The notes under the pieces are model-generated. The model did no database searches. It was not told the DNA's origin and saw only the letters and a program-made list of their open reading frames with translations. The position numbers and the translations under genes were made by a program. From assembly GCA_001795335.1 (NCBI GenBank), contig MGOK01000030.1:1-7287 (forward strand): a DNA stretch of 7,287 nt. Direction: 5' to 3'. Of this stretch, positions 1 through 5,598 are shown piece by piece. The stretch comes from Chloroflexi bacterium RBG_19FT_COMBO_55_16. GTDB lineage: Bacteria; Chloroflexota; Anaerolineae; Anaerolineales; UBA4823. How positions within the stretch are numbered: position 1 is the first letter of the stretch; each line of letters starts with the position of its first letter.

Positions 1-442
1 CTCCGGTGGCGGTGTCACCGCGCACAGATACCTCAGCTTTGACAACCGCCAGGTCAACCGTGATCGGCAAGTCGATGTCCAGCGCTTCATTCTGGTAGAA
101 GGTAAGTTTGACTTCCAACCCCTCTTTTAAGTATCCAGCGGCATCGCCAATGATTTTAGAAGAGATAGCCGGCTGCTCGTAAGTGTCCAGGTCCATGAAG
201 TGATAGAGCTCTCCGTCATTGTAGAGATATTGCACATTATGATAGTCTAACCGGATGTCTTGTACCCTGTCACCGGAGATAAATGACTTGTCCAAGATCG
301 TACCTGTCCGCAGGTTACGGGCTTTGACGCGGATGGTGGCTTTACCCCGGCCTGGTTTGTGGTGTTCGTAGTCCAATACTTTATAGAGCGTGTTGTCTAA
401 TTCAAAGGTTACGCCTTTCCGCAGGTCATTTACGTCGATCAT
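1..442 (-). CDS. efp: Elongation factor P (EF-P), C-terminus truncated by window edge
   Basis: EF-P binds the ribosome between the P and E sites and relieves stalling at consecutive prolines. The minus strand from ATG at 442 reads MIDVNDLRKGVTFELDNT and continues open to base 1, giving 147 of the usual roughly 185 residues. Domain I (KOW-like, about 1-63) carries the tip loop KPGRGKA at 29-35. Domain II follows with QYLYNDG and FMDLDTYEQ (about 71-90). Domain III begins with the conserved GDTATG run at the cut end, so only the last part of the C-terminal OB fold is missing. The residue aligned with the modified Lys34 of E. coli is Arg32 here, as I recall it is in Thermus. The start is supported by GAGG at 450-453 on the minus strand, 7 nt upstream. 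The promoter is described separately. The gene is divergent from the DUF192 gene. Family assignment is secure. Confidence 0.96.
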   Translation of the reverse strand, partial: MIDVNDLRKGVTFELDNTLYKVLDYEHHKPGRGKATIRVKARNLRTGTILDKSFISGDRVQDIRLDYHNVQYLYNDGELYHFMDLDTYEQPAISSKIIGDAAGYLKEGLEVKLTFYQNEALDIDLPITVDLAVVKAEVSVRGDTATG

Positions 443-483
443 ACATTAGCCTCATTCGAGTATTTATTGTGATACGCGGCAGG

Positions 484-512
484 ATTATAGTCCACGGCGG
501 GGGGCATGGCAA
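484..512 (-). promoter_or_regulatory. Predicted sigma70-type promoter of efp
   Basis: On the minus strand, a -35 box TTGCCA (512-507, five of six matches to TTGACA) is followed after exactly 17 nt by a perfect -10 box TATAAT (489-484). Transcription would begin near 477, leaving a leader of about 35 nt before the efp start at 442. The first repeat of the 27-bp tandem array overlaps the -35 box, so a factor bound there could affect initiation. Seen directly in sequence; activity is inferred. Confidence 0.7.
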
Positions 513-564
513 GGGCAATCCCTAAAAGCAGGATTGCAAGGGCAATCCCTAAAAGCAGGATTGC
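509..564. repeat. Two perfect 27-bp tandem repeats with inverted arms
   Basis: Bases 509-535 and 536-562 are identical 27-bp units, followed by two more matching bases. Each unit contains inverted arms: GCAATCC (515-521, 542-548) and GGATTGC (531-537, 558-564). The second copy extends to an 8-bp stem, GGCAATCC/GGATTGCC (541-548/558-565), around a 9-nt loop. The middle two arms (531-537 and 542-548) can instead pair across a 4-nt loop, so the four arms alternate and allow competing folds. There is no T-run to make it an intrinsic terminator, and it sits between divergent genes, where a terminator is not expected. It could be an operator with repeated half-sites next to the efp -35 box, or a small dispersed repeat that duplicated in place. 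Confidence 0.9.
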
Positions 565-609
565 CACCCTAAGCATGTGGAGGTGCCTGTGGTAAACTAA
601 GGCAACTTT

Positions 610-987
610 ATGCGTCAGGTCATCGTTTACAACAAAAGCGATCCCCAGGTAAAACCAATCCGGGTGGTGTATTGCAGCTCTTTCTTCTGTCGCCTGCGTG
701 GCCTGACCTTTCGGAGCCACTTGTCGCCGGATGAAGGCTTGCTGCTGGTTCAGCCGAGGGATAGCCGCCTGGACACGGCGGTCCACATGGTAGGGGTATG
801 GTTAGATCTGGCAGTGGTATGGATCAATTCGGCCGGGATCGTGGTAGACTCGTGCCTGGCTCGTCGCTGGCGGTTGGCTTATGTGCCCAGGCGACCGGCG
901 CGCTTCGTGTTAGAAATGGCTCCGGTTCACCTGCCGGATTTTAAAGTTGGAGATGAAGTTCGTTTTGAAGAAAAGCCTCTGGATTAG
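610..987 (+). CDS. DUF192 family protein
   Basis: This 125-aa protein matches the DUF192 (PF02643) pattern. A CRLRGLTFRSHL motif at 27-38 corresponds to the family's R-x-x-GLM-x-R opening. It is followed by DEGLLLVQP (41-49), a hydrophobic WLDLAVVWIN strand (64-73) and the closing ARFVLEMAP...VGDEVRF segment (97-119). The biochemical function of the family is not established. No signal peptide is visible, whereas many bacterial members are exported, so this one is probably cytosolic. ATG 610 is the first in-frame start after a TAA at 598-600. Only a modest AAGG (599-602) lies 7 nt upstream; the stronger GGAGG at 579-583 is too far away to serve it. Its 3' end overlaps the following LysM/M23 gene, implying co-transcription. 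Confidence 0.82.
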   Translation: MRQVIVYNKSDPQVKPIRVVYCSSFFCRLRGLTFRSHLSPDEGLLLVQPRDSRLDTAVHMVGVWLDLAVVWINSAGIVVDSCLARRWRLAYVPRRPARFVLEMAPVHLPDFKVGDEVRFEEKPLD

Positions 988-2386
988 CTTCACCCTGGCC
1001 ATTATTCTTTTGTTACCGGTCAAATTGGCCAGCGCTCAAGATGAGGTACCAGGCGGTCCAGTCTATATTGTTCAGGAAGGCGATACGCTTTGGGGGATAG
1101 CCCAACGCTTCGGGGTGTCGATCGATGACCTGAGCCGGGAGAATGGCATTACCGATCCCAGCCAGCTGGCTGCTGGAGCGCAGCTGGTGATCCCGGGGTT
1201 GGAGGGTGTGCAGGGGATTTTGGCGACGGAAAGTGTGCCCTTTGGGGAAAACCTGCGCAGCCTGAGCCGCCTTTACCGTATTCCGGTCGAGACGCTCATC
1301 CGTTTAAATCACCTGGTCAGTCCGGCAGAATTGTACAGCGGGGCGAATCTGATTGTCCCGCAAAGCGATTCCCAGGCTCAGGCTGGTAGGCGGATCACCT
1401 TGTCTGCCGGGCAATCCTTGTTGGAACTGGCCGTGATCGAGGGTACCAATCCTTGGACGGTGACTAAAAGCAATGGCCTGTCTGGGACATCGGCAGTTAT
1501 CCCAGGCGATGTGTTGCGCCTGCCTCAAGACAGCGCGCCGAAAGACGGCGCGCCAGATGGGCCGGGAGCGCTGCCGGCGGCAATCACCGCCGTCGAATTA
1601 ACTCCTAATCCCCTGAGCCAGGGGGAGACAGGCGTTATCCGTCTGGAAACCAACAGCCAGCTTTCAGCCAGCGGTTCACTGAGCGGGCGCGAATTGCATT
1701 TCTTTGCCGATGAAAACGGGGATTACGTAGCTTTACAAGGCGTGCACGCCCTGGCTGAACCTGGGCTCTATCCTCTGACTTTGCAGGGAACGCTAAGCGA
1801 TGGCACGCGATTTGGTTTTTCACAATTAGTGCCGGTCCTATCCGGTGACTTTAAATACTTTAAGTTAGTAGTCCCTGCGGAAACCATTGACCCGGCAAAC
1901 ACAAAACCCGAAGATGAACTGTGGAATTCATTACCAGTTACTGCCAGCCCGGAAAAGATGTGGGATGGTGAATTTCAAAGCCCGGTTTCGCAGCCCTCTC
2001 CTTGCGGTTTTACCAGCTTCTTTGGTGAGCGCCGTTCTTACAATGATAGCCCGTACAACTACTTCCACACCGGTTTAGATTTCTGTTACAACTATAACAA
2101 TGCGGTGAATGAGATCTATGCTCCTGCACCTGGGATAGTGGTCTTTGCCGGTCCTCTCACTGTGCGCGGCAATGCCACCATGATCGATCATGGTTGGGGT
2201 GTTTTTACCGGCTATATGCATCAGGCCGAGATCCTCGTGGAAGTAGGTGACAAGGTAGTAACCGGGCAGGTGATCGGGATTGTTGGCGAGACAGGACGGG
2301 CAAGCGGGCCACACCTGCACCTGGAAGTGTGGGTCGGGGGTGTTCAGGTTGACCCTATGGATTGGTTGGAGAGGGCGTTCCCCTAA
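953..2386 (+). CDS. Secreted LysM-repeat M23 family metallopeptidase
   Basis: A predicted exported peptidoglycan-binding and probably peptidoglycan-hydrolysing protein of 477 aa. A signal peptide is clear: basic FVLKK, a hydrophobic stretch, then LASA before QDEV (cleavage near 28/29). Three LysM-like repeats follow: 36-82 (YIVQEGDTLWGIAQRFGV, the canonical one), about 88-137, and about 146-192; the last two are more diverged. A linker and beta-rich region (about 208-305) leads to a C-terminal M23/LytM domain (about 350-473). Expected zinc and catalytic residues are present: H372 and D376 in HTGLD, H423 in YMH, and H454/H456 in GPHLHLE. Cys351 and Cys378 flank the first metal motif and could form a disulfide. 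ATG 953 is chosen; TTG 947 and TTG 965 are in-frame alternatives, and none has an ideal ribosome binding site. The start lies inside the end of the DUF192 gene, which suggests translational coupling. Known relatives act in cell-wall remodelling or as LytM activators of amidases. Confidence 0.92.
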   Translation: MKFVLKKSLWISFTLAIILLLPVKLASAQDEVPGGPVYIVQEGDTLWGIAQRFGVSIDDLSRENGITDPSQLAAGAQLVIPGLEGVQGILATESVPFGENLRSLSRLYRIPVETLIRLNHLVSPAELYSGANLIVPQSDSQAQAGRRITLSAGQSLLELAVIEGTNPWTVTKSNGLSGTSAVIPGDVLRLPQDSAPKDGAPDGPGALPAAITAVELTPNPLSQGETGVIRLETNSQLSASGSLSGRELHFFADENGDYVALQGVHALAEPGLYPLTLQGTLSDGTRFGFSQLVPVLSGDFKYFKLVVPAETIDPANTKPEDELWNSLPVTASPEKMWDGEFQSPVSQPSPCGFTSFFGERRSYNDSPYNYFHTGLDFCYNYNNAVNEIYAPAPGIVVFAGPLTVRGNATMIDHGWGVFTGYMHQAEILVEVGDKVVTGQVIGIVGETGRASGPHLHLEVWVGGVQVDPMDWLERAFP

Positions 2387-2673
2387 TTATCTTGCTCGTC
2401 TTCATTTTCCTCGATATCCTCGGATTGCTCTTCATTCGGTGTTTCGAACTTACCAGCGTAATAATCCGCGAGGACGTGGCGAGCGTCATCGACCGAGCTC
2501 GCCGGGACCATGATCTGGACCTGACCGAGAGGGCCAACATTCAAACCATAGGCGCGCCCAGCCCCTTCCTGGTTGAGGACAACCTCGATACCTTGTGCTT
2601 CCAGCAGGCCGCGCAACAACTCAGCTTGCAATTCTCCATAAATTTCCGCGATAACTTCCCAGGTTTCAGACAT
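2383..2673 (-). CDS. DUF2007-type small protein with acidic C-terminal tail
   Basis: A 96-aa protein opening with WEVIAEIYGELQAELLRGLL (5-24) and continuing LEAQGIEVVLNQEG (24-37), GPLGQVQIMVP (48-58) and SSVDDARHVLADYY (59-72). This is the DUF2007 layout (PF09413, described as a putative signal-transducing domain): one helix selecting an E-A-x-x-x-x-x-LL-x-x-x-GI pattern, a strand pair, then V-x-x-x-D-x-x-x-A-x-x-x-L. Function is not established. Residues 80-96 form a strongly acidic, low-complexity tail, probably disordered. ATG 2673 has a perfect AGGAG on the minus strand (2686-2682) 8 nt upstream. Its TAG stop (2385-2383) overlaps the TAA of the M23 peptidase gene, and it is divergent from the 527-aa gene. 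Confidence 0.78.
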   Translation of the reverse strand: MSETWEVIAEIYGELQAELLRGLLEAQGIEVVLNQEGAGRAYGLNVGPLGQVQIMVPASSVDDARHVLADYYAGKFETPNEEQSEDIEENEDEQDN

Positions 2674-2742
2674 GGTAAAGGCTCCTAGAAGTCTATTATT
2701 GTTCGAAATACTTTCAGCGATCGCCTACAGACGACTTCATAG

Positions 2743-2750
2743 AGTATAAT
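2743..2750. promoter_or_regulatory. Putative -10 element in the 2674-2824 divergent intergenic region
   Basis: The 151-bp gap between the DUF2007 and 527-aa genes contains a perfect TATAAT on the plus strand (2745-2750), and the overlapping bases read TATACT on the minus strand (2748-2743). The plus-strand version would start transcription near 2757, with a leader of about 70 nt before ATG 2825. No good -35 box sits 16-18 nt upstream on either strand, so use in one or both directions is only a suggestion. The A-rich stretch at 2753-2773 holds nothing else recognisable. Confidence 0.4.
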
Positions 2751-2824
2751 ATTAAAACCGGAAAAAATAAAAATCTTGTGCAGCGTAGATTAAGGTAGAT
2801 CCGCCAGATGATTCGAGGCAATTT

Positions 2825-4408
2825 ATGGTGATGGCATCCTTCTCGCTCCGGGAGGATTATTGGGAAACCTTTAATCTCCAGGATGAGGATATTGAATTTC
2901 TCTACAACCATCTATTAGAACTAGAGACCCCGTTAACTCCCAGTGAACTAGCAGAAGCCCTGGTTAAGGAACGTATCCGCCGCGAGATGCAGGCGCTTGA
3001 ACGGCAACGAAGTTCTGCGGGGGATACGTATTTTCCAAAAGAGAGCTATACCTTAAATCAAAAGCTGGTCTTTCCAGCAATGGGCTGGCGTAAAGGCGAG
3101 GTAGTCGACCTGAGGCCGGGACGGAACCCAGATTTACCGCCTTTTAAGGTGATCCAGGTTCGGTTGGAGGGTGGTGAACAACGCGAGTTCGCCAGTGAAT
3201 TGCCAGACCATTCTCTCAACAATCCTCCCCAAGTTTTGCGCGAGGATGAGTTGCTGGACACCCAGTCTGTGTTGATGGAGTATGGCGATGATATTGCTGT
3301 CCGGCTGGAAGAGGGGTTGCGCGCGAATCACGATTTTGTGCGCATAGCCGGTCGTTGGTTTCCGCGGGCGTTGTTGGTGGATGTCAACCAAGGTCATTTA
3401 AATCTGGCGGAAGCTTTCCTCGACATGGCTGGCGGAGGCCCGGTTTCGACACCGGCCCTGTTAGAGCAAGTCGAGCTACCGTCGAATGCTAACTCGAAGC
3501 TGGTGGAATTCTCGCTGGATTTGGCCATGGAAGAGGATCCCCGTTTTGACGAAGTTGGTCCCGCCGGGCAAGTACTCTGGTATCTGAAACGCTTGGAGCC
3601 AGAGGAGGTGCGTGAGACGCCCTTGTTCTTGCGTTATCATGAAGTCGATCATGATCGTTCTTTCATGACTAAAGAGATGTTAACATTGGAACGTGACCTT
3701 GACGACGAGCTTTCCCCTATAGAGGGCAAGCCAGCTCGAGAGGAGGAGGTGGTTGTCCGGTTGATCTTCCCGCATTGGCGGGTGGGTGCCTTACCCCTGT
3801 CATCACGCCTTAGTCAGCTTTTCCCAACAGCTTATGAAGCCCCGCGCATCCGATTTATGTTGGTCGACCGGGACACCGGCGAGCAGTTTCCTGGCTGGGT
3901 GGTGCGTGAAAAACATTATGTAATCGGGCTGCGAAAGTGGTACCAAAAGCAAAGCCTGATGCCCGGGAGTTTGGTGCACGTCAGGCGCGGAAAAAAACCC
4001 GGAGAGGTGATCGTGAGGGCGGAATCGCGGCGCGGGAATCGGGAGTGGATCCGCACCGTCCTGGTTGGGTCGGATGGTGGCACTGTGTTCGCCATGCTCA
4101 AACAGGTTGTTAGTGCTGCTTACGATGAGCGTATGGCGATCGCCGTTCCAGATGTTGAAGCGATGGACAATGTCTGGGTGCGTATGCAGAAAGAACGCCC
4201 CCCGTTCGAGCGCGTGATTGTCAATATGGTCCGCGAGTTAGCCAAGTTGAACCCGCAAAGCCATGTCCACGCCAGCGAATTATATGCTGCAGTGAATGTT
4301 GTCCGCCGCTGCCCACCGGGTCCATTGTTGGCGTTGTTGGCCTCGCGGGCGTGGTTTGTCCATGTTGGTGATCTACATTTCCGGTTTGACGATTCGGAAC
4401 ATGTTTGA
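2825..4408 (+). CDS. Conserved-looking protein of unknown function with winged-helix-like modules
   Basis: I do not recognise this 527-aa protein as a named family. It appears soluble, with no signal peptide or membrane segment. By eye it alternates helical and beta-rich parts. Residues about 20-62 are helical (LTPSELAEALVKERI resembles a helix-turn-helix). About 75-125 is beta-rich (KLVFPAMGWRKGEVVDLRPG). About 190-257 looks like a winged helix, with PVSTPALLEQVEL as the helix pair and DPRFDEVGPAGQVLWYL as the wing, reminiscent of HARE-HTH domains. About 305-415 is a second beta-rich, very basic region (RRGKKPGEVIVRAESRRGNREW). About 460-522 is another winged-helix-like unit ending in DLHFRF. 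This layout suggests nucleic-acid binding, but that is inference. ATG 2825 is chosen because GAGG (2815-2818) lies 6 nt upstream; GTG 2828 and ATG 2831 are less well placed. A 63-bp gap leads to the 145-aa gene, probably its operon partner. Confidence 0.75.
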   Translation: MVMASFSLREDYWETFNLQDEDIEFLYNHLLELETPLTPSELAEALVKERIRREMQALERQRSSAGDTYFPKESYTLNQKLVFPAMGWRKGEVVDLRPGRNPDLPPFKVIQVRLEGGEQREFASELPDHSLNNPPQVLREDELLDTQSVLMEYGDDIAVRLEEGLRANHDFVRIAGRWFPRALLVDVNQGHLNLAEAFLDMAGGGPVSTPALLEQVELPSNANSKLVEFSLDLAMEEDPRFDEVGPAGQVLWYLKRLEPEEVRETPLFLRYHEVDHDRSFMTKEMLTLERDLDDELSPIEGKPAREEEVVVRLIFPHWRVGALPLSSRLSQLFPTAYEAPRIRFMLVDRDTGEQFPGWVVREKHYVIGLRKWYQKQSLMPGSLVHVRRGKKPGEVIVRAESRRGNREWIRTVLVGSDGGTVFAMLKQVVSAAYDERMAIAVPDVEAMDNVWVRMQKERPPFERVIVNMVRELAKLNPQSHVHASELYAAVNVVRRCPPGPLLALLASRAWFVHVGDLHFRFDDSEHV

Positions 4409-4460
4409 TGGTCGAGTTCGGAAGAAGTGCGTTAAGGTAGGGTTGCGACAGGGTCGACCA
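4409..4460. repeat. Inverted repeat spanning the gap before the 145-aa gene
   Basis: TGGTCGA (4409-4415), directly after the stop of the 527-aa gene, is the exact reverse complement of TCGACCA (4454-4460), directly before the ribosome binding site. The enclosed loop is 38 nt. The right arm also lies in an 8-bp palindrome, GGTCGACC (4452-4459). A 7-bp stem with so long a loop could arise by chance, but its two ends coincide with the functional edges of the gap. It may modulate access to the AGGAGG of the next gene. Confidence 0.4.
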
Positions 4461-4474
4461 GGAGGAAAGAATTG
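4460..4474 (+). promoter_or_regulatory. Strong ribosome binding site that fixes a TTG start
   Basis: AGGAGG at 4460-4465 lies 6 nt before TTG 4472. It is the best Shine-Dalgarno sequence among the plus-strand genes here and the reason to accept a TTG initiation codon. The pairing of a perfect site with a weak start codon suggests tuned translation of the 145-aa protein relative to its 527-aa partner. Confidence 0.75.
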
Positions 4475-4909
4475 CCGGAATTAAAGCGTTTTAGTCTGGT
4501 CAAACCTACGTTACAGACGCACTTTCATATCGATTTTAACTGGTGGAGCCAGGCCGACCGAAACTGGCGGATTGACCTGTTCAGCTTTTTATGCCCTGTG
4601 CACCAGGAAGTTTTTTCAGACATGCGCGGTGAGGACCTGGTTGATTGGGTAGATCCCGAAACGGCTGAGGTGCAGGAGGTGGATGGCCTGCAACACATTT
4701 TAATCACCCATTGTGCCAAAGAAGCAGGGTTTATCGACGAGCGCACGACGCTGGTGGACGGAGTTTTCCGCATCTTATTGGCAAGTGGTAATGTACCAAT
4801 GACTCCGATCGAGCTGGCTGACCAGCTGGGCAGATCTCCAACCACGATCATGCAAACCCTATCGGGGAATAGAGTCTATAAAGGATTACGTCCGTGCCCA
4901 GAATGTTGA
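4472..4909 (+). CDS. Unknown 145-aa protein with C-terminal HTH-like segment and Cys/His pairs
   Basis: Not recognised as a named family. The N-terminal part (1-50) is rich in aromatics (HFHIDFNWWSQADRNWRIDLFSFLCPVHQ). The central part (51-90) is acidic. The C-terminal part (about 95-140) resembles a helix-turn-helix: TPIELADQLGRSPTTIMQTL gives two helices with a turn at GRSP, followed by a wing-like SGNRVYKGLRP. Cysteine and histidine pairs C41-x-x-H44 and C142-x-x-C145 could together ligate one zinc, with the protein ending on the last cysteine; H80 and C81 are adjacent extra candidates. Start is TTG 4472, set by the AGGAGG upstream. It follows the 527-aa gene by 63 bp and precedes tRNA-Arg by only 14 bp. 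A DNA-binding or nucleic-acid-associated role alongside the 527-aa protein is plausible but inferred. Confidence 0.75.
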   Translation: MPELKRFSLVKPTLQTHFHIDFNWWSQADRNWRIDLFSFLCPVHQEVFSDMRGEDLVDWVDPETAEVQEVDGLQHILITHCAKEAGFIDERTTLVDGVFRILLASGNVPMTPIELADQLGRSPTTIMQTLSGNRVYKGLRPCPEC

Positions 4910-4923
4910 TTTATAAAAGGATT

Positions 4924-4996
4924 GCCCCCGTAGCTTAATGGATAGAGCAGAGGTCTTCTAAACCTAAGGTTGTGGGTTCGAATCCCGCCGGGGGCG
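4924..4996 (+). tRNA. tRNA-Arg (anticodon UCU)
   Basis: A 73-nt cloverleaf. The acceptor arms GCCCCCG (4924-4930) and CGGGGGC (4989-4995) pair perfectly, with discriminator G at 4996. The D arm is GCTT/GAGC (4933-4936/4945-4948) around an 8-nt loop. The anticodon loop CTTCTAA (4955-4961) has T33 before anticodon TCT (4957-4959), which reads AGA and AGG. The anticodon stem has four good pairs and a G27-A43 mismatch at its top (4950 with 4966). The variable loop is 5 nt, and the T arm GTGGG/CCCGC holds the canonical TTCGAAT loop (4977-4983). The 3' CCA is not encoded, so it must be added enzymatically. A TATAAA (4912-4917) just upstream could be a -10 box, but there is no matching -35. Confidence 0.95.
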
Positions 4997-5051
4997 CCTG
5001 GGTGGGGAGGTAATCATAAACCGTCAGGCAGCTGGATAAGGAGAAAGAGCA

Positions 5052-5576
5052 ATGAGCATGGAACGCCAGGGATTATTTAAATTCAAAGGTCAGGAGGTTA
5101 CCGTGGTTGGAGCGGATATCCTGGTCGGCGACCTGGCGCCTGAATTTGTGGCTCAGGCCGCGGACTGGTCAATTGTAAGTGCCTTAGAAAGCACGCAAGG
5201 GAAAGTACGCATTATCGGTTCGCTGCCTTCGGTTAGCACCTCAGTCTGCGACCGTGAGACGCGCCGGTTCAATGAGGAGGCAGCCGCCTTGGGGCAGGAC
5301 GTAGCGATCATCATGGTCAGCATGGACCTACCCTGGACTTTGCAGAATTGGTGCGCAGCGGCTAACGTAGATCGGGTGGTCACGCTCTCCGATCACAGGC
5401 ATGGTGAGTTCGGTGAAAAATATGGCTGTTTGTTAAAGGAGCCACGCATCTTTCGCCGAGCAGTGTTCGTTGTTGGTCGGGATGGGAAAGTCGTTTACGC
5501 CGAGTACTTGCCGGTCATAGGGGACGAACCGGACTATCCGGCTGTGTTGGCGACTGCCCGCCAGGCACTGGCATGA
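5052..5576 (+). CDS. tpx: Thiol peroxidase (Tpx, atypical 2-Cys peroxiredoxin)
   Basis: Tpx reduces hydrogen and alkyl peroxides in the cytoplasm, normally using thioredoxin as reductant. The 174-aa length is close to the usual 165-170. The family layout is complete: GQEVTVVGADILVGDLAPEF (13-32), the peroxidatic motif SVSTSVCDRETRRFNEEA (60-77) with Thr63 and Cys66, resolving Cys101 in NWCAAANVD, then VVTLSDHR (109-116), FGEKYG (120-125) and RRAVFV with the conserved Arg136. An additional Cys126 follows YG. ATG 5052 is preferred over ATG 5058 because AAGGAG (5038-5043) lies 8 nt upstream. It starts 55 bp after tRNA-Arg with no convincing promoter between, and ends 22 bp before the Hsp20 gene, so it likely heads a stress cluster with Hsp20 and lon. 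Confidence 0.96.
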   Translation: MSMERQGLFKFKGQEVTVVGADILVGDLAPEFVAQAADWSIVSALESTQGKVRIIGSLPSVSTSVCDRETRRFNEEAAALGQDVAIIMVSMDLPWTLQNWCAAANVDRVVTLSDHRHGEFGEKYGCLLKEPRIFRRAVFVVGRDGKVVYAEYLPVIGDEPDYPAVLATARQALA

Positions 5577-5598
5577 TTGGCTTACTGGAGTGTGCAAA

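Noticed and set aside
509..564. CRISPR array or intrinsic terminator
   Set aside because: The 27-bp units abut with no spacers, there are only two, and no T-run follows the hairpins on either strand.
439..786. Minus-strand 115-codon open frame with a hydrophobic repeated AILLLGIAL segment
   Set aside because: The hydrophobic repeat is just the 27-bp intergenic duplication read in frame. The rest is antisense to DUF192, and the frame overlaps the efp start and its promoter.
4875..4927. Near-repeat TATAAAGGATT / TATAAAAGGATT on either side of the 145-aa gene's end
   Set aside because: Short and imperfect, with the first copy inside coding sequence; best explained by chance.
4924..4996. tRNA-Arg as an integration site for a mobile element
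   Set aside because: No integrase gene and no duplicated tRNA 3' end is visible; both flanks look like chromosomal core genes.
4997..5051. CIRCE-type heat-shock operator before the stress cluster
   Set aside because: Neither TTAGCACTC nor its inverted partner occurs in this gap, and no other inverted repeat of note is present.
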